Positions 19,101-27,602 of a stretch of 64,000 bases of DNA are shown piece by piece. The translations under genes were made by a program, and so were the position numbers. The notes beneath the pieces are model-generated. The model was not told the DNA's origin. It saw only the letters and a program-made list of their open reading frames with translations, and made no database searches. The DNA lies in NCBI RefSeq assembly GCF_002305855.1, contig NZ_CP022163.1, positions 5,704,292 to 5,768,291 on the forward strand. The letters run 5' to 3'. The DNA comes from Melittangium boletus DSM 14713 (GTDB lineage: Bacteria; Myxococcota; Myxococcia; Myxococcales; Myxococcaceae). Position 1 is the stretch's first letter. Every line of letters begins with the position of its first letter.

Positions 19101-22100
19101 GCCTTGCCCTGGGTATCGCTTCCCGTGAGCACGATCGCGATGGCTTCATCCTCGGGCGTGGTGAGGCTCTGGGGATTCGCGGTGGGCGGGCCGTCCAGCA
19201 CCCGCGCCCGGAGCCGTTGCGTCTTCGGTCCGAGGCCCGTGTCGGTCGTTTGATAGAGCACCAGCGCGCGGCTGGGACCCGCCGAGGCCAGCGCGACGCC
19301 GGTTTCGTTGGCGGCGTTCGCCGAGATGACGAATCCCTCCGGCTCCTGGACGACCCCGGCGGTCGAGACATACGCGCCCTGGATGTCGCTCCCCACGCCA
19401 CCGCGCCAGTCTTCCCAGGCGACCAGGAAGTTCTTCCCGTCGTACACGGCCGAGGGATTCACCTGGGCATCCAGGGCCGAGGAGACCTTGAACGCGGTGC
19501 CGAGGACGCTCCCGTTCGCGCCGACCCGGGTGGCGGCGATGTCGTCACCATCGCCCCAGACGACCAGGAAGTTCGTTCCATCGGAGGCCACGGACGGCTC
19601 GCGCTGCTGGAGACTTCCCGAGGCGAGCTTGATGCCCGTGGGGTCCAAGGTGGCCCCCGCCGGGCTCACGCGCGAGGCATAGATGTCCGCGTTGCCGGCA
19701 GTGGTGCGCGTGTCCTCGAAGGCCACCAGGTAGTTCGTGCCGTTGAAGGCGATGGAGGGACGGGTCTGGGCATTGGCCGCCGTGGAGACCGCCAGGGGGC
19801 CGCTCCCCAGCGGCCCGCCGTTCTTGTTCACCCGGGTGCCGTAGATGTCGGGGTTGCCGTTGAAGGTGTCTTCCCAGGCGACGAAGTAGTTGGTGCCGTC
19901 GAACGCCACCGCCGGGGACTTCTGCGTGCCAGCGCGCGCGGAGATCGTCACCGCCACGGCGTCGATCAGGTTTCCCGCCTTGCTCACGCGGGCGCCACGG
20001 ATGTCCGCGTCCCCGTCATTCCCCTCCGTCCAGACGACGAAGTAGTTGGTGCCATCAAAGGCCACGGCCGGCTGGGTCTGCGCCCGCGTTCCCGTGCCGA
20101 TGGCGATGCCGGAGGGCGTCAGGGGCACGCCCAAGGGGCTCACTTGCACTCCGAAGATGTCGCTCGAGCCGTTGCGGTCGTCCTGCCAGACGGCGAGGTA
20201 GTTGGTGCCGTCGAAGGCCACCGCGGAGGCGGTCTCGTTGTTGGCGGCGAGGCTGATGTTGAAGCCCGTGGGGGTGATCAACCCTCCCTGGGCGTTCATG
20301 CGGGCGCCGACGATCGCGGTCTTCGTCTGGTCCTGCCAGGCGAGGAGATAGTCGACGCGATTGCTCGCCACCACCACGTTCGTCTGCTCACCCGCACCGT
20401 TCCACACGGTCACCGGGGTCGTGTCGATCAAGACGCCGGAGCCGCTGACCCGAGCCGCTTGGATGTTCCCATTTCCCGAGGCGTGGTCCTCCCAGGCGAG
20501 GAGCAACTGACTCCCGATGACGCTGACCGAGGGCTGGGACTGGACACCCGACCTCGTGATCAAGGGAAGGCCCGCGGGGTCCAACACGGCACCGCTCTTG
20601 CTGACCCGGGTCGCGTAGAGGTCGGTGTCGGTGGTGCCGGACTGACGGTCGTCCTGCCAGACGACGAAGTGGTTCGTTCCATCGAAGGCCACGCGCGGAT
20701 TGTCCTGTCCCCGGGTGTAGGTGCCGGAGGACAGCGGGATGCTCGAGGGATCGAGCACGTTGCCCGTGGACGAGATACGCGCGGCGTGGATGATGCTCGT
20801 GCTGGAGCGATCATCCTTCCAGACGGCCAGGTAGTTCGTCCCGTCGAAGGACAGGGCCACCGAGGTCTGATCCAGGGCCGCGTTGGACAAGACGATGCGG
20901 CTGCCGACGGTCGCCCCCGCCAGATTCACCCGGACGGCGCGGAGATCGCGCTGGCTGCCCTCCTGGTAGTTCTCCTCCCAGGCGAGGAGGTAGTTCGTCC
21001 CGTCGAACGCGAGCGCCGGGCGGCGCAGGAACAGCAGGGGCGTGGGGACGGTGGCGAGGGGCAGGCCCGCGGGATCCAGCACGGTTCCAGTCTTGCTCAC
21101 CCGGGCGCCGTAGATGTCGCTGCCATCCGTCCGTCGCAGGTCGTTCCAGACCACGAGGTAGTTCGTTCCATCGAAGGCGATGGCCGGATTCTCCTGGGCG
21201 TTGGGGGCCCTGCTGATGGGAAAGCCGAGCGGATCGAGCACTTCGCCATTGCTCCCCACGCGCGCTCCATACAGGTCCGCGTCGTGGTCGCGTTCATCGG
21301 TCCAGACCACGAGGTAGCCCGAGCCGTCGGTGCCCACGACGTGGCCACTGCCATAGCGGGCGCGTGGGGACTGCACCGGCGCGTCCAGCCCCACCTCCGG
21401 TGACACGAGCACGGACAGGGTGCCGGGAAAGACACTCCGGCTCAGCAACTCCTCGGGGACCCGCAGCTCCACGAAGTTCCCCCGGGAGAAGGCACGCAGC
21501 TCCGTCCGGTGTCCCGCGGCATCCGTCCAGGTCACCTGGCCGTAGCGCACGCCCGCTCCCGAGGCATCCGCGTAGTGCACGCCCTGCCCGGTCTCGCCCG
21601 CGAAGGCCGAACCCTGGACCGGGACTCGCAGCCGCAGCGCGCCCTCTCCCGGAGGGGCTTGCCTCCAGCGCCAGTGTTGCTCGACGCCGTCCTCGCCGTT
21701 GGCGAGCCGCGTCTCCATCCCGCCGCGCGCGAACACCAGCGAGCCATCGTCGCGCACCTCGCCTTGGGCAGCGGGGAACTCCAGCGGGTGCTCGCCCCGG
21801 AAGAACTCCGGCGCACCGAAGGACACCGGCGTACCCGTCTGGGTGCGCGAGGGGCGGGGCGTGAAGGTGAGTCCCCCGGCATGGGCGTGGGCGGACCAGG
21901 TGCCATGCCCGGCGGCCCATCCTCCCGCTTCGTCGGGCCGGTAGGCGAAGTGCACGCGGCGCATGACCTCACCCAGATCGAAGGGCACCCCGGACTCCGG
22001 GTGCGACTCCGACACGACGGTGGGCGTTGCCGCTGGCGGAGGAGCCTGCTCGGGTTCGCGGCAGGCAACACCCACGGACAGGAGGGTGCAGGACAGAGCG

Positions 22101-22126
22101 AGATGAGCGAGCGCGCGGTGTTTCAT
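16088..22126 (-). CDS. Giant repeat surface protein, cadherin-like/PKD, MYXO-CTERM-like tail
   Basis: 2012 residues, exported. Residues 1-20 form a signal peptide ending LSVGVAC, a plausible lipobox. Residues 40-255 form a beta-rich N-terminal region. Residues 256-970 hold about 14 repeats of ~52 residues around the phrase FDGTNYLVVW, beta-propeller-like. Residues 979-1696 hold eight cadherin-like/Big_9 repeats of ~90 residues (DSFTFTVSDGQ...VTPVNDAP). Two PKD domains follow (WDFGDGNTS and WDFGDGTAP), then one more Ig/cadherin-like domain. The end has EEEEPQGCGCG, a hydrophobic stretch and Arg residues: a MYXO-CTERM-like sorting signal, with an unusual ~27-residue extension. Probably an adhesin or matrix protein. 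ATG at 22126 follows GGAGAGG. Confidence 0.85.
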   Translation of the reverse strand: MKHRALAHLALSCTLLSVGVACREPEQAPPPAATPTVVSESHPESGVPFDLGEVMRRVHFAYRPDEAGGWAAGHGTWSAHAHAGGLTFTPRPSRTQTGTPVSFGAPEFFRGEHPLEFPAAQGEVRDDGSLVFARGGMETRLANGEDGVEQHWRWRQAPPGEGALRLRVPVQGSAFAGETGQGVHYADASGAGVRYGQVTWTDAAGHRTELRAFSRGNFVELRVPEELLSRSVFPGTLSVLVSPEVGLDAPVQSPRARYGSGHVVGTDGSGYLVVWTDERDHDADLYGARVGSNGEVLDPLGFPISRAPNAQENPAIAFDGTNYLVVWNDLRRTDGSDIYGARVSKTGTVLDPAGLPLATVPTPLLFLRRPALAFDGTNYLLAWEENYQEGSQRDLRAVRVNLAGATVGSRIVLSNAALDQTSVALSFDGTNYLAVWKDDRSSTSIIHAARISSTGNVLDPSSIPLSSGTYTRGQDNPRVAFDGTNHFVVWQDDRQSGTTDTDLYATRVSKSGAVLDPAGLPLITRSGVQSQPSVSVIGSQLLLAWEDHASGNGNIQAARVSGSGVLIDTTPVTVWNGAGEQTNVVVASNRVDYLLAWQDQTKTAIVGARMNAQGGLITPTGFNISLAANNETASAVAFDGTNYLAVWQDDRNGSSDIFGVQVSPLGVPLTPSGIAIGTGTRAQTQPAVAFDGTNYFVVWTEGNDGDADIRGARVSKAGNLIDAVAVTISARAGTQKSPAVAFDGTNYFVAWEDTFNGNPDIYGTRVNKNGGPLGSGPLAVSTAANAQTRPSIAFNGTNYLVAFEDTRTTAGNADIYASRVSPAGATLDPTGIKLASGSLQQREPSVASDGTNFLVVWGDGDDIAATRVGANGSVLGTAFKVSSALDAQVNPSAVYDGKNFLVAWEDWRGGVGSDIQGAYVSTAGVVQEPEGFVISANAANETGVALASAGPSRALVLYQTTDTGLGPKTQRLRARVLDGPPTANPQSLTTPEDEAIAIVLTGSDTQGKALTYAIATPPTHGTLTGTAPNLTYTPSADYHGPDSFTFTVTNGTTASAPATVTLTVTPVNDAPQALAQALTTEEDTSKALTLTGSDVDGDSLGFTVVTAPEHGTLAGTAPHLVYTPAADYHGPDSFSFTVSDGQVSSEPATVSLTVTPVNDAPVAWAQALTTAEDTAKALTLTGSDVDGDSLSFTVVTAPEHGTLTGTAPALTYTPTPDYHGPDSFTFTVSDGQATSAPATVSLTIYPVNDRPVASPQSLTTEEDTPKALTLTGSDVEGDPLDFNVLSGPRHGTLSGTAPDLVYTPAPDFHGTDSFTFTASDGQATSAPATVSLTVTPVNDAPLALAQALTTEEDTPKSLTLTGSDVDGDSLSFTVVTQPEHGTLTGTAPDLVYTPAPDFHGTDSFTFTVSDGQASSEPATVSLTVTPANDAPVAADQSLTTEEDTPKSLTLTGSDEDGDSLSFTVMKGPEHGTLTGTAPDLVYTPAADFHGADSFTFTVFDGHTRSEPATVSLTVTPVNDAPVARAQSLTTERGTAKALTLTGSDVDGDSLSFTVVTQPEHGTLTGTAPDLVYTPESGYHGADSFTFTVSDGQATSAPAIVSLDVTHVNEAPVANAMELTLPAGNPSPIYLTGSDSDGGELAFSVLTLPEVGTLTGTAPDLVYTPPRGFEGTTHFTYSVSDGQGATSAEVRLTVAKRSLTVSAAVDSRRPEQGQSVRFYANAIDEAGAPITLKWDFGDGNTSEEELPLHAFSAPGVYMVHLTATTETEEATTALRLRVRGADTWVLAPDGAASSVVEAEEGSALAFRVDESATPLTYTWDFGDGTAPAEGPTARHAWAENGLYTVTVIASGPQGISWVGMRPVRVHNAWPVPLPQDRVIAHKGEPLTVKLAATDAAAVNDPLRWELLSTDGALSADGTFEWRPNRYGLITVITRVIDDDGDEARLAFQLAMEEEEPQGCGCGATGDASGAFGFVALLLTLRARGFSRGTSGRTSSNRCRPTCAAPSGARTPRA
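17039..19190 (-). repeat. Eight tandem ~270-bp repeats (cadherin-like domains)
   Basis: Within the surface-protein gene, eight units of about 90 codons follow each other. Units 2 to 7 share long near-identical DNA stretches (LTGSDVDGDSLSF, EHGTLTGTAP, DSFTFTVSDGQ and their codons), so recent duplication or gene conversion is likely. The outer units 1 and 8 are more diverged. This is a coding repeat, not a CRISPR array. Confidence 0.9.
19200..21360 (-). repeat. About 14 degenerate ~52-residue repeats
   Basis: Repeated unit with core AVAFDGTNYLVVWxDxR, then DIYGARVSKxG and a loop ending in ANAQTRP-like sequence. Repeats diverge more than the cadherin-like ones and two lack the FDGTN core (SVSVIGSQLLLAW and VVVASNRVDYLLAW). 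The period and the alternation of short strands suggest one or two beta-propellers. Confidence 0.75.
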
Positions 22127-22212
22127 GATCCTCTCCGCTCCCGCGCGAGTGAGGAGCGCGCGAGGCGCACCGACCATGTCATGCGCGTGGGGAGATCAGA
22201 AGAAGACAGCCG

Positions 22213-22896
22213 TCAGGAGCGTCGGCCGCGCACAGTTCGCGGCGCGGGCATCTCCACCACGTCGTCACCCGCGACGACGAAGATGCGCTCGCCCGCTTTG
22301 GCGCGCATGTCCTGGCCTCCCGTGAATGCGCTGAATGCGGGCAACACGCCCACGTGTGGACCCAGGTGGAAGCAGGGCAGGCGCAACCGGTCCGCTCCGG
22401 AGTCGAGCCGCACCGTGGGATGCAGGTGGCCCGCGCAGGTGTAGCGCCCTGTCGCGGGCTCCGGGTGATGGGCGAAGCGGAAGGGGCCCTCGTCGAGGTG
22501 GGACTCCACCAGGCGCATGCGCCACGCGGTCGGCAGCACGTCCAGGTGCCGGTCATGGTTGCCGCGCACGAGCACCAGCTCCACCTCGTGCCCCGAGCGC
22601 CAGGCCGCCACGCGCTCCACCACCTCGGGCGTCAGGCCCTGGCGCGAATGGATGAGGTCTCCCACCAGGAACACCCGCCGGGCCCCCGTGGCGTGCAGCG
22701 CGGCCGACAGGCGCGCCAGGTCGTCCTCCAGCACACCGGAGGGCAGGGGAATGCCGTGTTGATGGAAACTTTCGGGCTTGCCCCAGTGCAGGTCCGCCAC
22801 GGCGAGCACGCCCGCCTCGGGCCAGTGCAGGGCCCGTTCGGGACGCAGCTCCACCAGGGTGTCGCCTATGCGGACAGGGAGTCCTCTCGCAGCCAT
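22213..22896 (-). CDS. pdeM: Ligase-associated metallophosphoesterase (PdeM type)
   Basis: 227 residues of the binuclear metallophosphoesterase superfamily: VADLHWGK, VGDLIHSR, RGNHDRH and CAGHLHP. Members encoded with Lhr helicase and an ATP-dependent ligase are manganese-dependent nucleases that nick single-stranded DNA. The reading frame overlaps the helicase gene by 31 nt, so the two are translationally coupled. It is the last gene of the ligase-helicase-phosphoesterase run. The 86 nt after it precede the giant surface-protein gene. Confidence 0.88.
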   Translation of the reverse strand: MAARGLPVRIGDTLVELRPERALHWPEAGVLAVADLHWGKPESFHQHGIPLPSGVLEDDLARLSAALHATGARRVFLVGDLIHSRQGLTPEVVERVAAWRSGHEVELVLVRGNHDRHLDVLPTAWRMRLVESHLDEGPFRFAHHPEPATGRYTCAGHLHPTVRLDSGADRLRLPCFHLGPHVGVLPAFSAFTGGQDMRAKAGERIFVVAGDDVVEMPAPRTVRGRRS

Positions 22897-25364
22897 TTGT
22901 CCTTCATGCGCTGCACCCGATCCAACAGCGTCTCATTGGACAGGGTGGCGCCCATGCGCTCGACGACGAGCGGAAAGGCCAGCGGCGTGGGCCGTGGCAC
23001 GTGGATGCATTCGATGGGCGTGCGCTCCAGGCGCTCCAGCGTGCCCACCAGCCGTGCCTGCTCGAACTGCTGCTCCAGCACCTCGCGCCGCGCCTGGACG
23101 AGCAACAGATGATCCGGCTCGTAGCGGGCGAAGACGTCGTACAGCAGGCCCGTGCTCGCTTGAATCTGCCGGGTGGACTTGCGCGCCCCGGGCAGCCCGG
23201 GCATCACCAGCCCCGCCACGCGCGCCACGTCGCGGAATTGCCGCTTCGCCAGCTCGCCCAGGTTGACGCTCTCCAGGATGTCCTCCACCAGCCGCTCGCG
23301 CGTGAAGAGCGCCGGACGCAGCGCCTCCTCGAAGGGGAAGGGCGAGGGCGACAGCAGCTCCAGCCCATAGTCGTTCACCGCGAGGCTGAACGTGGCCTTC
23401 TGGAGCCGCGTGAGGCGCAGGGCGAGCAGCGCCGCGAGGCCTTCGTGCACCAGTCGGCCCTCGAAGGGGTAGAGGAAGAGATGGTGGCCCTCGCGCGTGC
23501 GGCACAGCTCGGCGAGGCACATATCGCTCGCGGGCACGCGGGACAGGCGCGTCTGGACGTCGAGGACGGGACGGACCGCGCGCAGCTCGACGGCCTCCGG
23601 GTTCCCCTCGCGCACGGAGTGGAAGGTGCGGCGCACGGCGGCGGCGAGAGAGCCCGAGATGGGGAGACGTCCTCCACTCCAGCGGGGCGTGGCCGAGGCC
23701 CGTCCCTTGGCGGCCTTCACATAGGCCGTGAGATCCTTCATCCGGCAGAACTCCAGCCGCTTGCCCGCGAAGAGGAAGGTGTCTCCCGGACGCAGCCGCC
23801 CCACATAGGACTCCTCCACCGTGCCGAGCCGTCCGCCCGTCCAGTAGCGCAGCTCCACCGAGGAGTCCGAGGCGATGGTGCCCACGTTGAGCTTGTGCAG
23901 CCGGGCCACGCGCGCGTCGGCCACCACGTACCGGTCCTCCACGCGCTGCACGCGGCGGAACTGGGGATAGGCGCGCAGCGTGGGGCCTCCTTCCGTCACC
24001 AGGAGCAGGGTGCGGTCGAAGTCCTCCTCGCGCAGGTCCCGGTAGGCGAACGTCTCACGGACCTCGGCGAGCAGGGACTCGCGGGCGAAGCCACCGCCGA
24101 GCGCGCAGGTGACGAGGTGCTGGGCGAGCACGTCGAGCGGCTGGCGCAGGGGTGAGCGGGGCTCCACCTCCCGGTGCGCGAGCGCGTCGCGGGCGGCCGC
24201 CATCTCCACCAGCTCCAGGGCATGGGTGGGAACGAACAGCAGGTGCGCGGTGGCTCCGGGACGGTGGGCACTGCGTCCGGCGCGCTGGAGCGTGCGGGAG
24301 ATGCCCTTGGGGCTGCCAATCTGCACCACGCGCTCCACGGGGCCGAAGTCCACGCCCAGGTCCAACGAGGACGTGCAGACCACGAGCCGCACGCTCCCGT
24401 CCTTGAGCCCACGCTCCACGCCCTCGCGGGTCTCGCGATCGATGGAGCTGTGGTGCAGCGCGAGCACGCCTTCCCATTCGGGGTGGAGGAAGCGCAGCCC
24501 CTCGTACCAGCGCTCGGCCTGGGAGCGGGTGTTGGTGAAGAGCAGGGTGGGGTGCTGGAGGTCCAGCCAGTCGGACACCTTGCGCAGCATGGACATGCCC
24601 AGGTGGCCCGCCCAGGGGAAGGCATCCACGGTGTCGGGCAGCAGCGTCTCGATCTTCACGTCGCGCTCGAGCCCCGCGCTCACGAGGGTGGGCGTGACCT
24701 GGGGACCCACGGCGGCGCGAGCGGCCTCGTCCAGATTGGCGAGCGTGGCGGACAGGGCCCAGGTGCGCATTCCCGGGGAGAAGCGGCGCAGCCGTGCGAG
24801 CGCGAGCTCCACCTGCGTGCCGCGCTTGCTGCTCAGCAGCTCGTGCCACTCGTCGATGATGACACAGCGCAAGGTGGCGAAGAGCTCATGGGCGCGCTCG
24901 TGGCAGAGCAGGAGCGAGAGCGATTCCGGCGTGGTGATGAGGACCTCGGGCAGCCGATCCTTCTGCTTGCGGCGGATGCTCTGGGACGTGTCGCCCGTGC
25001 GGCTCTCCACGGTGATGTCGGCGTCGAAGGCGGACAGGGGCGCGTTCAGCGCCAGCTCGATGTCGCGGGACACCGCGCGCAGGGGCGTGATGTAGAGCAC
25101 CTGCAAGCCCTTCTCGCGGCGCTCGGCCACCTCGGCGAGCGGACCGATATAGGCGGCATACGTCTTCCCCGCCCCCGTGGGCACGTGGATGAGGCCGCTC
25201 TCGCCCCGGGCGTAGGCCGCCCAGGCTTCTCGCTGGAAGGGGAAGGGCGTCCAGCCCCGCTCCTCGAACCACGCCTCGATTCCCTGGGGCGCCACTTCCG
25301 GCGCGGCGGGGACGAGGCGGGCCTTGCGTGGGGAGGTGGTCCTCGCGCGCCTAGGCGGGGGCAT
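22866..25364 (-). CDS. Ligase-associated DEXH-box helicase (Lhr-core type)
   Basis: 832-residue superfamily 2 DNA helicase of the Lhr-core group. Motif I is VPTGAGKT (62-69), then TPLRAVSRD, TTPESL and motif II DEWH (171-174); SATLAN is motif III and the C-terminal RecA domain ends in GRSAHRPG (motif VI, QRAGRSAHR). The winged-helix and core domains that define Lhr-core follow. The family unwinds 3'-to-5' and acts in DNA repair with the adjacent ligase and nuclease. It overlaps the ligase gene by 14 nt and the phosphoesterase gene by 31 nt. Confidence 0.93.
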   Translation of the reverse strand: MPPPRRARTTSPRKARLVPAAPEVAPQGIEAWFEERGWTPFPFQREAWAAYARGESGLIHVPTGAGKTYAAYIGPLAEVAERREKGLQVLYITPLRAVSRDIELALNAPLSAFDADITVESRTGDTSQSIRRKQKDRLPEVLITTPESLSLLLCHERAHELFATLRCVIIDEWHELLSSKRGTQVELALARLRRFSPGMRTWALSATLANLDEAARAAVGPQVTPTLVSAGLERDVKIETLLPDTVDAFPWAGHLGMSMLRKVSDWLDLQHPTLLFTNTRSQAERWYEGLRFLHPEWEGVLALHHSSIDRETREGVERGLKDGSVRLVVCTSSLDLGVDFGPVERVVQIGSPKGISRTLQRAGRSAHRPGATAHLLFVPTHALELVEMAAARDALAHREVEPRSPLRQPLDVLAQHLVTCALGGGFARESLLAEVRETFAYRDLREEDFDRTLLLVTEGGPTLRAYPQFRRVQRVEDRYVVADARVARLHKLNVGTIASDSSVELRYWTGGRLGTVEESYVGRLRPGDTFLFAGKRLEFCRMKDLTAYVKAAKGRASATPRWSGGRLPISGSLAAAVRRTFHSVREGNPEAVELRAVRPVLDVQTRLSRVPASDMCLAELCRTREGHHLFLYPFEGRLVHEGLAALLALRLTRLQKATFSLAVNDYGLELLSPSPFPFEEALRPALFTRERLVEDILESVNLGELAKRQFRDVARVAGLVMPGLPGARKSTRQIQASTGLLYDVFARYEPDHLLLVQARREVLEQQFEQARLVGTLERLERTPIECIHVPRPTPLAFPLVVERMGATLSNETLLDRVQRMKDKWLREDSLSA

Positions 25365-26946
25365 GGATGAGCCCCTTGAGCTGGTCGAGCGTGTCCGCGT
25401 CCTTGGGCGTCTTGTCCGAGCGCCACCGGGCGATGCGCGGGAAGCGCAGGGCCACGCCGGACTTGTGCCGGGGCGAGGCGGCGATGCCCTCGAAGTGCAG
25501 CTCGAACACCTGCGCGGGCTCCACCGAGCGCACGGGACCGAACTTCTCCTTCGTGTGGGCGCGGATCCACCGGTCGAGCTTGGAGATCTCCTGGTCCGTC
25601 AGGCCCGAGTACGCCTTGGCCACGGGGGTCAGGTCATCTCCGTTCCACACCGCGAAGGTGTAGTCCGTGTAGAGCGCGGCGCGCTTGCCGTGGCCCGGGT
25701 GCGCGTAGAGCAGCACGGCGTCCACGGTGAAGGGATCGATCTTCCACTTCCACCAATCCCCGCGCTTGCGGCCATGGAGGTAGGGCGACTCCAGCCGCTT
25801 GAGCATGAAGCCCTCCACGTTGCGCTCGCGCGACTCCTCGCGAGCCGTGGCCAGCGCTTCCCAGGTGGGCGCGGTGATGATGGGGGAGATGGGGAACTGG
25901 GGCTTGTCGCGCAGCAGTGCTTCCAATCGGGCCCGGCGCTCGCGCAGGGGCAGGGGCCGCAGATCCTCTCCGTTCTCCTCGAGCAGGTCGTACGCCATGA
26001 AGGCGGCGGGAGCCTCGGCGAGCACCTTGGCGGTGAGCTTCTGCCGGCCGATGCGCCGTTGCAGGCGGCTGAAGGGCAGGGGCTGGCCCTCGGCGTAGGC
26101 GAGCACTTCGCCGTCGAGCACGGTGCCCGGGGGGAGGCTGGCGGCGGCGGTGGCGATCTCCGGGAAGCGCTCGGTGATGAGCTCCTCGCCGCGGCTCCAG
26201 AGCGAGAGCGCGCCCTTGCGATGGATGAGCTGGCCCCGGATGCCGTCCCACTTCCACTCGGCGAGCCAGTCCGAGCGGTCGCCCAATTCCTCCACGTCCT
26301 GCTCCAGGGGACTGGCCAGGTAGAACGGGTAGGGGCGTGAGCTGTCCGAGTCGGACACATCCGGCGCGACGAGCTGCTCGAAGAAGGCGCGCGAGGGGGC
26401 CCAGGTGCCCATGAGCCGATGGGAGACGGACGCGGGGGGAAGTCCGGCGAACTGCGCCAGCGCGCGCACCACGAGCGTGTCGGAGACGCCCACGCGCAGC
26501 TCTCCGGTGAGCATCTTGTTGAAGATGAAGAGTTCCCGGCGCGGCAGCACATGCCACCAGCCGGTGATGCGCTCACGCTGCTCGGGCAGGGACAGTCCGG
26601 CGAGGGGCAGGATGCGCTCCTCCATCCACCGCGAGAGGGACAGCTCCTCGGTGTGGGCGGGACGCTCTGCCTGATCGAGCAGCAGCGCGATGATCTCCGC
26701 GAGGTCACCCACGGAGGCATAGGCCTCGTCGAAGAGCCATTCGGGGGTGTCACTCAGCTCGCGCACCCATTGCTTGAGGCCCTTGGAGGGCACGAGCCGC
26801 TTGAGGCGGCGGCCGGTGAGGAAATACAGGCCCCAGGCGGCGTCCTCGGGAGGCGTCGCGCGGAAGTAGGCGACCAGGGCCTCCACCTTGGCGTTGGTGG
26901 AGGTGGTGGAGTCGAGTGCTTCATAGAGGTCCACGAGCCGCCGCAT
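25351..26946 (-). CDS. ATP-dependent DNA ligase (cisplatin-damage-response type)
   Basis: 531 residues. The N-terminal DNA-binding domain (1-200) precedes the nucleotidyltransferase domain with motif I EWKWDGIRG (lysine 232 takes the AMP). Motif III-like LAYDLL is seen as MAYDLLEENG, with motif IV EGFMLK and motif V WWKWK. An OB-fold domain ends the protein. The family seals nicks and works with Lhr-core, PdeM and the metallo-beta-lactamase exonuclease. ATG at 26946 follows GGAGG. Head of the operon; a nested palindrome lies just upstream (26969-27001). Confidence 0.93.
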   Translation of the reverse strand: MRRLVDLYEALDSTTSTNAKVEALVAYFRATPPEDAAWGLYFLTGRRLKRLVPSKGLKQWVRELSDTPEWLFDEAYASVGDLAEIIALLLDQAERPAHTEELSLSRWMEERILPLAGLSLPEQRERITGWWHVLPRRELFIFNKMLTGELRVGVSDTLVVRALAQFAGLPPASVSHRLMGTWAPSRAFFEQLVAPDVSDSDSSRPYPFYLASPLEQDVEELGDRSDWLAEWKWDGIRGQLIHRKGALSLWSRGEELITERFPEIATAAASLPPGTVLDGEVLAYAEGQPLPFSRLQRRIGRQKLTAKVLAEAPAAFMAYDLLEENGEDLRPLPLRERRARLEALLRDKPQFPISPIITAPTWEALATAREESRERNVEGFMLKRLESPYLHGRKRGDWWKWKIDPFTVDAVLLYAHPGHGKRAALYTDYTFAVWNGDDLTPVAKAYSGLTDQEISKLDRWIRAHTKEKFGPVRSVEPAQVFELHFEGIAASPRHKSGVALRFPRIARWRSDKTPKDADTLDQLKGLIHAPA

Positions 26947-26968
26947 GCATCAGTCCTCCATCTCGTAT

Positions 26969-27001
26969 CCAAGGGTGGGTCCCCACATGGGGATATCTTG
27001 G
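26969..27001 (-). promoter_or_regulatory. Nested palindrome upstream of the ligase operon
   Basis: An exact TCCCCA-CA-TGGGGA (26980-26993) is bracketed by CCAAG (26969-26973) and CTTGG (26997-27001). It begins 23 nt upstream of the ligase start codon, inside the 129-nt gap before doxX ends. Position and symmetry fit an operator or a 5'-leader hairpin controlling the repair operon. The bound protein is unknown. Confidence 0.45.
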
Positions 27002-27075
27002 TAACGAGGCGCCGACGCGGCGGCGAGGGAGCGGGCAGGGAGGCAAGGGCCTTGATTCCTCCTCGCCGAGCGGCC

Positions 27076-27582
27076 TCAGCGCGGCCCGGCCTTCCGGTTC
27101 CTCAGCGTGTCCAGCGAGAGGCGATTGAAGCGCGCCGTGCCGAGGAGCGCGGCATAGAGGGCGACGTAGATCATCTGCACGCCCAGGATTTCCCAATCGC
27201 CTCGTGCCGCGGTGCCGAAGACGAGGGCGGTCATCAACAGACCTCCCGCCGCGAGCACGGGGCGGGTCAGCAATCCAAGCAGGAGCAGCGCGCCCACGGC
27301 GGCCTCCGCGAAGGGCAGCACCAGGGCGAAGGGGCGCACCAGGGCGGACGGTATCCACGACGCCGCGAACATCTTCACCAGGTTGTCGGCGAAGGCCGAG
27401 GGGCCGCTCACCAACCGCCCCACGCCGTGCAGCAGGATGTTGAGGCCCAGCGTGACGCGCAGCAGGGCATAGCCGGCCTCGCCATCCGAGAGGCCGAGGA
27501 GCCTTCCGGTGGAGGCCTCCGCGCTGGTGGGAGTCGTGATGGAAGAGGAAGACGGGGCACTGTCGGTCAAGAGCGGTGGCAT
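27076..27582 (-). CDS. DoxX-family membrane protein
   Basis: 168 residues with about four transmembrane helices: LLRVTLGLNILLHGVGRL, FALVLPFAEAAVGALLLLG, AAGGLLMTALVFGTA and YVALYAALLG. The first helix with its Gly/His pattern and the Glu in PFAEA are DoxX features. The group is loosely tied to quinone or thiosulfate redox, with many members unassigned. The ATG at 27582 follows GAGGG. It is divergent from a lysR gene with an 81-nt shared region, the usual layout for a LysR target. Confidence 0.8.
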   Translation of the reverse strand: MPPLLTDSAPSSSSITTPTSAEASTGRLLGLSDGEAGYALLRVTLGLNILLHGVGRLVSGPSAFADNLVKMFAASWIPSALVRPFALVLPFAEAAVGALLLLGLLTRPVLAAGGLLMTALVFGTAARGDWEILGVQMIYVALYAALLGTARFNRLSLDTLRNRKAGPR

Positions 27583-27602
27583 GGAACCCTCGGGAGAACG
27601 CG

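Noticed and set aside
17039-19190. Regular ~270-bp periodic repeats that could be mistaken for a CRISPR-like array
   Set aside because: The units are translated in frame as cadherin-like domains with conservative changes, and the period is far too long for CRISPR.
16487-21403. Open reading frame of more than 1600 codons on the plus strand opposite the surface-protein gene
   Set aside because: It is a shadow of the repeat-rich minus-strand gene. Its residues are Gly/Arg/His-rich with no domain, while the minus frame has a signal peptide, clear domains and normal codon use.
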